From Acidobacteriota bacterium (GTDB taxonomy: Bacteria; Acidobacteriota; Terriglobia; Acidiferrales; UBA7541), in NCBI GenBank assembly GCA_003224085.1, contig QHYK01000074.1, positions 1 to 64,000 on the forward strand: 64,000 bases of DNA, in the 5' to 3' direction. The notes beneath the pieces were generated by a model, which was given only the letters and a program-made list of their open reading frames with translations, ran no database searches and was not told the origin of the DNA. Of this stretch, positions 33,073-41,844 are shown in pieces. Made by a program: the position numbers and the translations under genes. How positions within the stretch are numbered: the first letter of the stretch is position 1; each line of letters starts with the position of its first letter.

Positions 33073-34470
33073 CTACGCCCGCACCAGGTCTCGCAGCACC
33101 TTCTCGGCCTTCGCGCGCTCCCGCGTGTACTCTTCCTCGGTGATCGTACCGGCCTGATGCCGCAACTCCAGACGGAACAAACTCTCCTTCAGCGCATCGA
33201 GGCTGGTTCCGATGGCCGCGTCTACAACTGACAAACTAGCTGGCCCATTGGAGGGCGCCTTACCTGCCGGGGACGAAGCGGAAGGAGGCGCGGTCGTAGG
33301 TTGCCCTTTGGGCTTTTTGGATTTCCCCGCAGGAACCGCTTCTGCCGCTACCGCACCACCGCCAACGGCCACAACAGTCTTCCGGGAAAGCAGATACGCA
33401 AGCAATCCGAATACGACGGCAAAGCCCCCAAGCAGCGGCCATTTCAGGCTGTCGAGCCTGCCCGGAACCGCCTGGATGGTCGCGCTGCCGGATTCTGCTC
33501 CGGCGTCCTGTGCCTCCCGGCCCTGCGGCGCGCTTTCTGCTCCTCCGCCCCCGGAGGGCGCAGTGCCAGTAACCTTCACCGCCACCAGCGTACCGGCAGG
33601 GACGTCTTGCCGCAGATAGAGGTTCATTCCCTGCTCCTGGCCCGCAGCCGCAAACCCGTCGCCGCTCACTTGCAACGTCGGAGGAGCCACCAGCAACAAG
33701 CGCGCTCCCGGATAAATCGTGGGAATCTTAAGACTCGCCGCATTGTCCTGATATGGTAGGCCGTAGGAATAGCGCACGGTGCTGTCGCCCGGGCGAAATG
33801 CGAACGCGATCGAATAACGATTGTGCTTCTTGTCGATGGGGAGTTGCGTCACCGGCATTCCGGCTGGCCCGGCGGCCGCCACGTTTTCCAACTCGCCTTT
33901 TTCCGGCAGCGAGAAGCTAAAACTTCCGTCCGTACGGAAATACGCGTGTGGCGGCTGCGACTTGTTCTCGATCTGGTATTCCTCCGCCACCTTCAAAGCC
34001 GTCCCACTCGGCTCGAAAATCACGAAGTGCGAAGTGACGTTGATCGTCTTCGGATCCTTGGAAGGCTCGAAAATATCCACCTGCACGTTGCCGGTGCCTG
34101 GCGGCACCATGGTATTGAAATGAACGTTGTTGTAGGTCGCGCGCACCAGCATCGGCTGCGCGCCGATGTCGGGATGGTCAAAACTGAATTCGCCTTGTGA
34201 TCCGCTCTTGGCGTGAGCCACCTCCTGCATCCCGCCCATCGGCTGGACTAAAGTAAGCTCCACGCCCGCGGCAAGTTGCCCGGTCGTGCCGTTTCGTACT
34301 GTTCCGTGCACCGTGCCAGCGTGTGCTGCGGAAAACGGTACGAGGAGCAGAAAAAGAAGCAGCAATCGTGCGCCAGGCGTTGCCTGCTGCTGGCCACTCG
34401 CTGGCCCCGAGCTTCGAGGGGGTAAGCGTTTACTGCGAGCTTCGAGGGGCCATTGGCCACTGGTTTTCAT
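33073..34470 (-). CDS. Membrane protein with carboxypeptidase-regulatory-like domain in the ccm cluster
   Basis: This 465-residue protein has an unusually long basic N-terminal region and a signal sequence (about 34-51, LLLLFLLLVPFSAAHA). A carboxypeptidase regulatory-like beta domain follows (about 52-130), then further beta-rich periplasmic sequence and a single membrane helix (about 344-362). The Lys/Pro/Ala-rich cytoplasmic tail ends in ALKESLFRLELRHQAGTITEEEY (about 426-448). That last motif resembles the SHOCT/CcmI-type short helical hairpin and the one in the next gene. The ATG overlaps the preceding stop (ATGA). A role in cytochrome c maturation is inferred only from the position. Confidence 0.75.
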   Translation of the reverse strand: MKTSGQWPLEARSKRLPPRSSGPASGQQQATPGARLLLLFLLLVPFSAAHAGTVHGTVRNGTTGQLAAGVELTLVQPMGGMQEVAHAKSGSQGEFSFDHPDIGAQPMLVRATYNNVHFNTMVPPGTGNVQVDIFEPSKDPKTINVTSHFVIFEPSGTALKVAEEYQIENKSQPPHAYFRTDGSFSFSLPEKGELENVAAAGPAGMPVTQLPIDKKHNRYSIAFAFRPGDSTVRYSYGLPYQDNAASLKIPTIYPGARLLLVAPPTLQVSGDGFAAAGQEQGMNLYLRQDVPAGTLVAVKVTGTAPSGGGGAESAPQGREAQDAGAESGSATIQAVPGRLDSLKWPLLGGFAVVFGLLAYLLSRKTVVAVGGGAVAAEAVPAGKSKKPKGQPTTAPPSASSPAGKAPSNGPASLSVVDAAIGTSLDALKESLFRLELRHQAGTITEEEYTRERAKAEKVLRDLVRA

Positions 34471-34835
34471 TGCGCGCTCCGGTCAGCGGGATGTGCGGTT
34501 CTTGGCCGCCGAACCTGCGCTTCCGTTACTTGATCGATTTCCGAAAGCACTAGCGCTGCTTCATTTTCCAGAGCGGTCTTCATGGCCTCAAAATCGCCTT
34601 CCGAATATTTTCCCGACCGGTATTCAAACCGCAAATCCCGCAAATTGTCATAAATGGTGTCCCGCCGCTCCAGCAACTGATCCAGCTTGGTGCGGTGCGG
34701 CGCAAGGTCCGACGCATCCGGCTGAATATAAAAAATGAATAGCGCAACGGCCACGGCGAGCATCAGGCATGCTCCGAGGACGGCCCAGTCTCCGGAATCT
34801 GCAACCATCGCTGCAAAAAGAAGAGTCCGCACCAC
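34467..34835 (-). CDS. CcmI-like small membrane protein
   Basis: This 122-residue protein has one membrane helix (about 18-37) followed by a helical segment LLERRDTIYDNLRDLRFEYRSGKYSEGDFE (about 54-83; given here only as motif region). This is like the cytoplasmic loop of CcmI (NrfG/CycH N-terminal part). The TPR domain of full CcmI is missing. It starts with GTG (two adjacent) behind CGGAGG and lies directly after ccmH, with ATGA coupling to the next gene. A role in apocytochrome delivery to CcmFH is inferred. Confidence 0.72.
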   Translation of the reverse strand: MVRTLLFAAMVADSGDWAVLGACLMLAVAVALFIFYIQPDASDLAPHRTKLDQLLERRDTIYDNLRDLRFEYRSGKYSEGDFEAMKTALENEAALVLSEIDQVTEAQVRRPRTAHPADRSAQ

Positions 34836-34838
34836 TGC

Positions 34839-35363
34839 TCAGTCCTCCGTCTCGCGCGCAGCCAGCTTCCTGGCCCGCTCCAAGAGTTCCGGGGGAAGGG
34901 ACTTTGCTGGAGCACTGCTCGAAACGGTCTCCGGCTCGTTTTTCTTTACCCACCGCGAAATCACGAAAATCACGACCACCGCTCCAACAACAAGATAGAA
35001 CGTCGGCATCATCCACGCGACCATGCTGAATCCCGACTTTGGCGGTTCCGCGTAGACCGTGGGCCCGTATTGCGCGACCAAGGAGTCCATGACCTGCTGT
35101 TCGGTCTTCCCCTGCGCGAGAAGCGTGTCAATTTGCTGGAGTGCAGGCAGCGCCCAGGCTTGACACGGACCGGAGAACTCGCCGCCAGGATGCGAACAGC
35201 CGCCCGCCGTCATGCTGCACGAGCCGCACATGCACTTGAGCTTCATTCCTATTTGCTTCGAGCGGTCGGAAATCTTCTGCGCACCGACGGGCGGAAACAA
35301 CAGCGGCAGTGTGGCAAATCCCAGCAGGACAGCAACGGCTATCCGGAGAAGAGCTTTAATCAT
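34839..35363 (-). CDS. ccmH: Cytochrome c maturation thiol protein CcmH
   Basis: This 174-residue protein has a signal sequence (1-28). The CcmH redox region is LKCMCGSCSMTAGGC (Cys44, 46, 49, 56) instead of the standard LRCxxCQ motif, followed by the helical AQGKTEQQVMDSLVAQYGPTVYAEPP. A membrane helix lies at about 120-138 with a charged tail. CcmH reduces the haem-binding thiols of apocytochromes together with CcmF. ATG 35363 lies within the end of ccmF (8-base overlap). Confidence 0.9.
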   Translation of the reverse strand: MIKALLRIAVAVLLGFATLPLLFPPVGAQKISDRSKQIGMKLKCMCGSCSMTAGGCSHPGGEFSGPCQAWALPALQQIDTLLAQGKTEQQVMDSLVAQYGPTVYAEPPKSGFSMVAWMMPTFYLVVGAVVVIFVISRWVKKNEPETVSSSAPAKSLPPELLERARKLAARETED

Positions 35364-37416
35364 GGCCCTCTCGCAAGGCGACCGATGTAGTGACCGCATG
35401 CGGCAGCGGTTGCACGGCAGAAGGTTGTTCAGCGGGCGCCAGCACGAGTACCGAGCGGCGATTCGGCAATAGCGCGATGAGCGTTCCAAACACCACGGTG
35501 ACGCCTCCAAACCAAATCCATTTCACCAGCGGATTGAGGAAAGTATGAATTACCGGCAACTGCGCATCGGGATCCATTCCGGCGAACACCACGTACAAAT
35601 CTTCCCTCAGCGTGGAATAAATGGCCACCATCGTGCCGTTCTCTTTGTTGGTGATAAAATTTCGTTTTTCCGGAAACAGCATCATCATCGGTTTATTGTC
35701 GCGCAACACTTCCACCAGTAAGCGTTGCGCCGTGTAATTCCGCTCCGGCTTGGTGTCTACGCCTTGCAGCAGCACGGTATAGGAGCCGATTTGCATCGTC
35801 TCGCCCACCCGCATGGCCTTCTGCACGTCGCGATTGAATGCGTTGCCAGCCAAGCCGATAAACACGAACACCATGCCTATGTGGATGATGTAGCCGCCGT
35901 AGCGGCGCGTGTTGCGCATCGTCAAATCAATGGCGCACGCGGCAATGGAGGCGCCCGAACGCGCGCGAATCACTTTCGCGCCACGGTAGAACTCCAGCAA
36001 AATCGTCGCGGCCACAAAAGCGCACAGGATGAGGCAGACCACCGAAAAAAAATCGCGGAATCCCAAAGCAAGAGCCACCGTGCCAACCACGGCGCCGATG
36101 AGCAGTGGCCATCCAAAATTCCGCTTCAAGCTTTCTGTGGAAGTCTTTCTCCACGCGAGCAGCGGGCCGACCCCGGTCAGGAACAGAATCAGCAGCCCGA
36201 TGGGAATATTCACGCGGTTGAAGTAAGGTGCGCCCACGCTGATCCGGTTGCCGGTGAACCACTCCGAGAAAACAGGAAAAAGCGTTCCGGAAATCACCGC
36301 AATGCACGCCACCAGGAAAAGCAAATTGTTGAATAGGAAGCTCGACTCGCGCGAGACTACGGCATCCAGATGGTTCTCACTTGCCAGATAATCACGGTTC
36401 TTCAAATACGCGCCTAAACAAACCGCCAGCGTGATTCCCATGAACGCGACAAACCACGGCCCGATATTCGACTGCGCAAACGCATGAACAGAACTCACCA
36501 CCCCGCTTCGCGTGAGGAACGTGCCGAGAATGCACATCAGGAACGTGCAGAACACCAGCCACACGTTCCACACTTTCATCATCCCGCGCTTTTCCTGCAT
36601 CATAACCGAGTGCAAAAAGGCTGTTCCCGTCAGCCACGGAAGCAGCGACGCATTCTCGACGGGATCCCAGCCCCAGTATCCGCCCCAACCCAGCACCGCA
36701 TACGCCCAATGCGCTCCAAGCATGATCCCCAGCGACTGGAACATCCACGCAATCATGGTCCACTTGCGCGTCAGGTGGATCCACTTCTCACCCGGGTACC
36801 GCGCCAGCAGCGCTCCCAGGGCAAACGCAAACGGAATCGTGAATCCGGTGTAGCCGGAATACAGGTTCGGCGGGTGAATCACCATTTCCGGGTATTGCAG
36901 CAGCGGATTCAAGCCGTTTCCGTCGCTCCGCGTGACAAAGCTCAGCACGCCGTCCGCCCCCGATGTCCCTAGTGCCTTGAACGGGCTCTCGATGAAATTG
37001 CTCAGCGCCAGAAAGAAGAGCTGCACGCCGGCCATCACCACACCGACGTAGGGCATTAACTCGCCATTTTTGTTACGGTAGGTGATCAAAACGGACAGAA
37101 CATAGATGGCCAGCAGGAAGCTCCAAAACAGTAACGACCCTTCCATACCCGACCACAGCGCCGCAATTTTGTAGAACGTGGAAAGGTCCCGGTTGCTGTG
37201 CGAAACCACATAGGAAACGGAAAAATTATCGGTGAAAAATAGATATTCGAGGCTGAAAGTGGCAAGGAAAATCAATCCGCACGTGGCCATTCCTGCCTGG
37301 CGCGTGCTTTTAACCAGCAGTGGGTGGCGCGTGATAATCGCCGCTATGCCTCCCACAAGGGCATACGCGGCACACACGAAAGCTAGCAGGAGTGCAAAGG
37401 AACCAAATACATCCAC
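35356..37416 (-). CDS. ccmF: Cytochrome c haem lyase subunit CcmF
   Basis: This 686-residue membrane protein has about fifteen membrane segments. The tryptophan-rich haem motif is GWGGYWGWDPVENASLLPWL. Conserved His residues occur in YPEMVIHPPNLYSGY and near GGYIIHIGMVFVFIGLAG. CcmF receives haem from CcmE and ligates it to apocytochrome c with CcmH. It is 36 bases downstream of ccmE and overlaps ccmH. Length and motifs match the family. Confidence 0.97.
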   Translation of the reverse strand: MDVFGSFALLLAFVCAAYALVGGIAAIITRHPLLVKSTRQAGMATCGLIFLATFSLEYLFFTDNFSVSYVVSHSNRDLSTFYKIAALWSGMEGSLLFWSFLLAIYVLSVLITYRNKNGELMPYVGVVMAGVQLFFLALSNFIESPFKALGTSGADGVLSFVTRSDGNGLNPLLQYPEMVIHPPNLYSGYTGFTIPFAFALGALLARYPGEKWIHLTRKWTMIAWMFQSLGIMLGAHWAYAVLGWGGYWGWDPVENASLLPWLTGTAFLHSVMMQEKRGMMKVWNVWLVFCTFLMCILGTFLTRSGVVSSVHAFAQSNIGPWFVAFMGITLAVCLGAYLKNRDYLASENHLDAVVSRESSFLFNNLLFLVACIAVISGTLFPVFSEWFTGNRISVGAPYFNRVNIPIGLLILFLTGVGPLLAWRKTSTESLKRNFGWPLLIGAVVGTVALALGFRDFFSVVCLILCAFVAATILLEFYRGAKVIRARSGASIAACAIDLTMRNTRRYGGYIIHIGMVFVFIGLAGNAFNRDVQKAMRVGETMQIGSYTVLLQGVDTKPERNYTAQRLLVEVLRDNKPMMMLFPEKRNFITNKENGTMVAIYSTLREDLYVVFAGMDPDAQLPVIHTFLNPLVKWIWFGGVTVVFGTLIALLPNRRSVLVLAPAEQPSAVQPLPHAVTTSVALREGHD

Positions 37417-37451
37417 AACGACCCCGCCTCTCCCCCGGTCATCCGGGCGTT

Positions 37452-37892
37452 TTACATGCTGCTTTGCTGCGTAGAACCGGCTGCGGCCCCCTTAGTATCT
37501 CCCCCCGGAGCCGCTTCGTACTTCGACGCACATTTTGCTTGTACATGTTCGGCCATAAACCGGCCATCGGTGCTGAGGTGGCCCTCCACCAGGGCTTGCG
37601 ACTTGTCTTTAAACGTGTCCGGCAGCGGATCGCTGCCGGAGTAACTTACCGGAAGGGCTTTGCCTTCGCCTTCCAAGACGAAATCCACACGCCCGGCAAG
37701 GCGCCGGATGCTGCCCACGGCAACGGTGCCGCCAACACGCATGCGCTGCGACCGCTCCGAACTCTTCAGCGTTTGCAATTCTACAATCGTGTGGTAGTAG
37801 GTCTTGCTCTCGCCATAGCCGAGCCAGGCCAGGAATCCCAACGCCGCCACGATGATCCCCATCCCCAGACCAAATTTAGCTTGTTTTTTCAT
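37452..37892 (-). CDS. ccmE: Haem chaperone CcmE, Cys-type variant
   Basis: This 146-residue protein has a membrane anchor (about 7-25) and an OB-fold periplasmic domain (RMRVGGTVAVGSIRR, VDFVLEGEGKALPVSYSGSDPLPDTFKD). The haem attachment region reads VQAKCASKYEA: Cys121 replaces the usual His, and Tyr125 is kept, giving CxxxY instead of HxxxY. Such variants are known from some archaea, Desulfovibrio and other bacteria with a modified System I. The C-terminal tail is Gly/Ala/Ser-rich. SD AAGGAT precedes the ATG. It is first in the ccm run. Confidence 0.93.
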   Translation of the reverse strand: MKKQAKFGLGMGIIVAALGFLAWLGYGESKTYYHTIVELQTLKSSERSQRMRVGGTVAVGSIRRLAGRVDFVLEGEGKALPVSYSGSDPLPDTFKDKSQALVEGHLSTDGRFMAEHVQAKCASKYEAAPGGDTKGAAAGSTQQSSM

Positions 37893-38002
37893 GATCCTTG
37901 CTCTTTGTCAATTCTACTCTACCACAGGCAAGAATGCGGTCTATCTCCTTCTAGTGCCGCGAAGTACAACGTCCAAAACATCGCCCATGGTTGTACCTTC
38001 GT

Positions 38003-38593
38003 TCAGGTCCGCCCTGGCCTGGATAGCATTTCCCGAAAGCGGGAAAGACTGATTTCTTCGACCGAGGAGCTCCAGCTGAAGGGCTTCCCGCCATCGGAAA
38101 CAATCCTACAGCCGACATCCACGGAAAGGACATCCTGGACGATCAGTTGAGGCACATCGTTGACCAACATCACACTGTTTGGCTTCAGCGAACGCCGAAT
38201 CCGTGAGGCCGCCGCCGGGAGATGTTTGCGCAGCAAATCCACTACCTCAGGCCCGGAATTGTGGCCCTGCTCCAAAGGGCATTCCAGGAGATGCGCCAGG
38301 AAAAGCCCCGCGCTCTGAAACTCCGCCTGAACCGCTTCGGCAGACTTCCCTTCAAAGGAAATCCCCACGGCGCGAAGCAATTGCGCTGCTTCTCCCCGGA
38401 ACTCCCCGGCTGGAGAGTACAGAAACTCTTGGTCCTCTCGCGGAGCCACGCTGCCCAGCAATAGGGTTTGGATGTGCACGGGCCTATACCGCGTCGCCCC
38501 TTCCAGCCGTCGCAACCTCCGGGCGATATGCTCGGCCGACGCCGGTTGCCCACATCCATCGCACCGCAAACCATTGGGATTTGGCGTTATCAT
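38003..38593 (-). CDS. Hypothetical protein with N-terminal zinc-finger-like motif
   Basis: This 196-residue soluble protein starts with a CDGC cluster (Cys11, Cys14) followed by QPASAEHIARRLRRLEGATRYRPVHIQTLLLG (motif region only). A helical middle with LLECPLEQ and a C-terminal part with SVMLVNDVPQLIVQDVL and SFREML-like ending follow. I cannot name the family; the arrangement of an N-terminal CxxC and RYRPVHIQ recalls hypothetical proteins with a uracil-DNA-glycosylase-like fold, but this is weak. ATG 38593. It is 110 bases upstream of ccmE on the same strand. Confidence 0.65.
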   Translation of the reverse strand: MITPNPNGLRCDGCGQPASAEHIARRLRRLEGATRYRPVHIQTLLLGSVAPREDQEFLYSPAGEFRGEAAQLLRAVGISFEGKSAEAVQAEFQSAGLFLAHLLECPLEQGHNSGPEVVDLLRKHLPAAASRIRRSLKPNSVMLVNDVPQLIVQDVLSVDVGCRIVSDGGKPFSWSSSVEEISLSRFREMLSRPGRT

Positions 38594-38735
38594 TACCCTA
38601 TAGGATTCACCTCACAGCCGCCCAGGGCAAGCTTTCTTCTGAAACACAATGGGGCCTGCCGCGTTATAGAAGCAGGCAGCCAACCAGGGGGCTCCCAATC
38701 GAAGCCTTGCCTTCAACGGGCGTTGTGGCGAGAAT

Positions 38736-38763
38736 TTGACTTTCCGGCAGTCTGGGGTGGAAT
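38736..38763 (+). promoter_or_regulatory. Putative promoter of the ADOP permease gene
   Basis: TTGACT (38736-38741) and TGGAAT (38758-38763) are 16 bases apart, 31 bases before the start codon. A small hairpin GCCTGC/GCAGGC (38654-38677) lies further upstream. Confidence 0.5.
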
Positions 38764-38794
38764 TGGAATCCGAGTTCGGAGCAAGGAGTCATCG

Positions 38795-41269
38795 ATGAAG
38801 ACACTAGTTCTATTCGTTCGGGACGTTAGGCTGGCGATTCGTTCCCTGATGCGTTCCCAGGGGCTAGCTCTAACGGTCATCGCGACTCTTGCCCTGGGCA
38901 TCGGCGCGAACGCCGCTATTTTCAGCCTCGTGCGTGGCGTGTTACTTCGGCCGCTCATCAATGCTGATGAAAACCGGCTCATCTACATTCAGCAGAGCGC
39001 CCGCGGAATCGGCATGGATGACGAACATTTCTCCGTCCCCGAAATCCAAGACCTGAAGGCTAGCGTTAAGACAGTTTCCGAATTTGGAGACTTCTCGGAG
39101 ATTGGGTTTTCTATGGTGGGCCTGGGCGAACCTCGCGAAGTGCAAGCCGGCGTTGTCGGCGGCGACTATTTCGCGGTCGTCGGCCTCCACCCGGTTCTCG
39201 GCCGTCTCATCGAACCCCAAGACGATGGTCCGAAAGCCGCCGGGGTTGTCGTTCTCACTTATCCATTCTGGTCCACGGCTCTAAAGAAAGATCCTTCGGT
39301 CATCGGCAAACAGGTTCGCCTCGAGAGCTTTGATGCCCGCACTGCCACGGTCATCGGCGTCCTCGAACCCTCCATCCCTTATCCCGCCGATACCGCCATC
39401 ATCGCCAACGTCGTTACGAGCGCGCACCACCTCGACGCCACCATGGTCACTGGCCGCGTCCATCGCATGACCGAACTTTTCGGCCGGCTAGCTCCCGGCG
39501 CAACGCTCGAACAGGCTCGCGCCGAGCTGCGTTCCGTTTATGCCGCGATGAAGAACGATCACCACAAAGATTACCCCACCAACGGCGACTTCCACATTGA
39601 TGCGAGGCTTCTCCGCGACCAGATTACTTCCGGCGCTCGCACGGTCCTTCTTGTTCTTCTGGCCGCTTCCGGTCTTGTGTTCATCATTGCTTGCTCGAAC
39701 GCGGCCAACCTCATCCTAGCGCGCACCGTGCGGCGCGAAGGAGAGTTGAGCATTCGCGCGGCCCTCGGAGCCACCAGCGGCGCCCTGCGCCGGACGCTGC
39801 TGGCAGAAAGCCTGGTCCTCTGCGTTGCCGGAGCCGCGCTAGGCGTGATGATCGCGCGCCCCCTGCTCGACGTCCTGGCGCGCTACGCCTCGCGTTTTTC
39901 AGTCCGCGCCGTCGAGTTAACTGTTGATTCGAGCATGCTATGGGTGGGCGCGATTCTTGCCGTTGTCGCCTCGGTTCTTCTCGCCTTTGTTCCGCGCCTC
40001 CCGAGCGCCAACGTTTCGCAGACCCCCGGCCTCGCCGGCGGCAGCGTCCGCATCACCGGGAGCACCAATCGCCGTCTTCGTGCCTTCGCCGTGGTCCAGA
40101 TTGCGGCTTCCTTCATGCTCCTCGCCGGCGCAAGCATGCTTCTGAAAACCCTCATCGCCATGCAGACCGCGCAGACCGGCATGGACACGCGCCACGTCCT
40201 GGCCATCAACGTTCCCGTATTGAAATACCAAAAAACGCCTCAGCAAGTCGTGGATTTTTACAAAGAAATGATCCGCCGCGTTGACGCCCTGCCCGGCGTG
40301 ACCAGGACCGCTTACGGCGTGTCGGCCCCGTGGCGCGACGCCGGTGCATTCGGTCCCGGCCTACAATTCTCCGGCGATGGCCACGTCCAGAGCATCGAAA
40401 ATGATCCGCGCGCGCAGTTCCGTGTCATTTCACCGGGATTTTTTGCCGCGCTCGGCGTTCCCATCCTCGCGGGGCGCGATTTCGACGACCTCGACACCCA
40501 ATCGAAACAGCCCGTTGTCATCGTCAGCGAAAGTGTTGCCAAGCGCATGTTCCCGGGCCAGGACGCCCTGAATCGCCATGTCTATTGGACCGATCCGGTG
40601 TTGCAGTTCATCCCCGGGTTCAAGAGCGAGCCGCTGCGCATCATTGGCGTCACTGCCGATATTGACGAAGAACACGTGGTTCCGCAGCCTACTCTCACTG
40701 TTTACACTACCTTTAACCACGGTCCGATGTTCAACGGGCGCCTCTTTGTCCATACCAGCGTAAATCCGTATTCGTTTGTGACCCCGGTCACGCATATCAT
40801 TCGCGGCATGTCCGCGGAGCAGCCTGTCGAGAAGGCCGCCACTTTGGAAGACATTCGTGCGGAAGTGCTGACCCCGGATCGCCTCAATACCGTGGTCTTT
40901 GGCATCTTCGCAGCGGTGGCGCTTACGATCGCGCTGGTCGGCGTTGCCGGCGTTCTCGCTTTCTCCGTCAGCGCGCGCACGCGTGAGTTTGGTATCCGCC
41001 TCGCTCTCGGTTCCCCGCCGCAGCGGCTTCTCGCCGGTGTGATTGCCGAAGGAGCCGCCATGGCCGTCATCGGATTAGTTGCGGGTGCTCTCGGCGGATA
41101 CTGGCTTGCCCGCATTTCGGAGCGCTATTTCCCGGACTTGCGCATGCCCAGCGTTTTGCCGGTGGTGGGTTCGGCGATCATTCTTCTAGCCGCCGCAGCG
41201 ATCGCGTCGGCCTTGCCGGCAGCCCGCGCTGCCCGCGTAGACGTCATGCAAGCCCTGCGCTCGGAGTAG
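38795..41269 (+). CDS. ADOP family (acidobacterial duplicated orphan) MacB/FtsX-type permease
   Basis: This 824-residue protein has two MacB/FtsX permease units. An N-terminal helix (about 17-40, GLALTVIATLALGIGANAAIFSLV) precedes a MacB periplasmic domain (about 45-270) and an FtsX helix bundle with ACSNAANLILARTVRREGELSIRAALG. A second periplasmic domain (about 440-690) leads to the final FtsX block VLAFSVSARTREFGIRLALGSPPQ, ending ARAARVDVMQALRSE. No ATPase gene is adjacent. This duplicated orphan layout is a hallmark of Acidobacteriota; substrates are unknown. ATG 38795 follows AAGGAG. Gene stands alone. Confidence 0.93.
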   Translation: MKTLVLFVRDVRLAIRSLMRSQGLALTVIATLALGIGANAAIFSLVRGVLLRPLINADENRLIYIQQSARGIGMDDEHFSVPEIQDLKASVKTVSEFGDFSEIGFSMVGLGEPREVQAGVVGGDYFAVVGLHPVLGRLIEPQDDGPKAAGVVVLTYPFWSTALKKDPSVIGKQVRLESFDARTATVIGVLEPSIPYPADTAIIANVVTSAHHLDATMVTGRVHRMTELFGRLAPGATLEQARAELRSVYAAMKNDHHKDYPTNGDFHIDARLLRDQITSGARTVLLVLLAASGLVFIIACSNAANLILARTVRREGELSIRAALGATSGALRRTLLAESLVLCVAGAALGVMIARPLLDVLARYASRFSVRAVELTVDSSMLWVGAILAVVASVLLAFVPRLPSANVSQTPGLAGGSVRITGSTNRRLRAFAVVQIAASFMLLAGASMLLKTLIAMQTAQTGMDTRHVLAINVPVLKYQKTPQQVVDFYKEMIRRVDALPGVTRTAYGVSAPWRDAGAFGPGLQFSGDGHVQSIENDPRAQFRVISPGFFAALGVPILAGRDFDDLDTQSKQPVVIVSESVAKRMFPGQDALNRHVYWTDPVLQFIPGFKSEPLRIIGVTADIDEEHVVPQPTLTVYTTFNHGPMFNGRLFVHTSVNPYSFVTPVTHIIRGMSAEQPVEKAATLEDIRAEVLTPDRLNTVVFGIFAAVALTIALVGVAGVLAFSVSARTREFGIRLALGSPPQRLLAGVIAEGAAMAVIGLVAGALGGYWLARISERYFPDLRMPSVLPVVGSAIILLAAAAIASALPAARAARVDVMQALRSE

Positions 41270-41270
41270 G

Positions 41271-41594
41271 CTAGTCTTGCATCGCCGCGGCTTCCGAGGG
41301 CAGCTTGGAGCGCAGGCACCATTTGAGTTCCTGGCTCATCTCAAGGACTTCCATACCCGGCATGACGATGAATTTGCAACTGAGCATCTCGCGCGGTTCG
41401 TTGTCGTCGGGCAATTGGCAGGTCACGCGGCAATACTGGCAATCCTGATTCCAGCAGAACCGCCCGTAGGGAATCGTCTCCGGGCTGATGAATTGGAAGC
41501 AGCGCAGGAGCGAGTTGCGCTCCGGAACCTGGAACTTTCTCCCGAAGATGACGATATCAACCAGCTTTTCGTAAGGACGGAAGGGCTCGGACAT
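41271..41594 (-). CDS. Small 2Fe-2S ferredoxin-like protein
   Basis: This 107-residue protein starts MSEPFRPYEKLVDIVIFGRKFQVPE, a ubiquitin-like/ferredoxin beta grasp, and carries cysteines in FCWNQDCQYCRVTC plus MLSCKF. The pattern C-x4-C-x2-C ... C resembles the 2Fe-2S site of Fer2-type domains at the start of NuoG or molybdopterin dehydrogenases. It is probably an electron carrier; a partner is not in the immediate vicinity. ATG 41594 is taken; the open frame extends 58 codons upstream without support. It is convergent with the ADOP gene, one base apart. Confidence 0.72.
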   Translation of the reverse strand: MSEPFRPYEKLVDIVIFGRKFQVPERNSLLRCFQFISPETIPYGRFCWNQDCQYCRVTCQLPDDNEPREMLSCKFIVMPGMEVLEMSQELKWCLRSKLPSEAAAMQD

Positions 41595-41663
41595 GACGAT
41601 TCCTGCTCTCTGCGGACCGGATGGACCGGCAAGATCCTCAAGAAGACTCAGCAAAGTCCTCCA

Positions 41664-41787
41664 AAGGACCAGCAAAGGTCCTTTAAGACGGGCCCACAAG
41701 CTCTCTTTACAGCTACGACTCGCCGGGGTGAGTGCGCCAACAGAGTAAAACGCACGATGGGAGCGCACAACGCCTCAGGTTGTGCGC
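41664..41787 (-). terminator. Hairpins after accA
   Basis: GCGCACAAC (41763-41771) and GTTGTGCGC (41779-41787) form a 9-bp stem with a 7-base loop about 60 bases after the accA stop. AAAGGACC/GGTCCTTT (41664-41685) forms a second, smaller one. Neither has a perfect U-tract on the minus strand, though GTTTTACT follows the first. Confidence 0.5.
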
Positions 41788-41844
41788 GTTTCCAATGTGC
41801 TACGGGGTCAAAAAGTCAGCGCGGTGGGATTTGGGGAGCCCACG

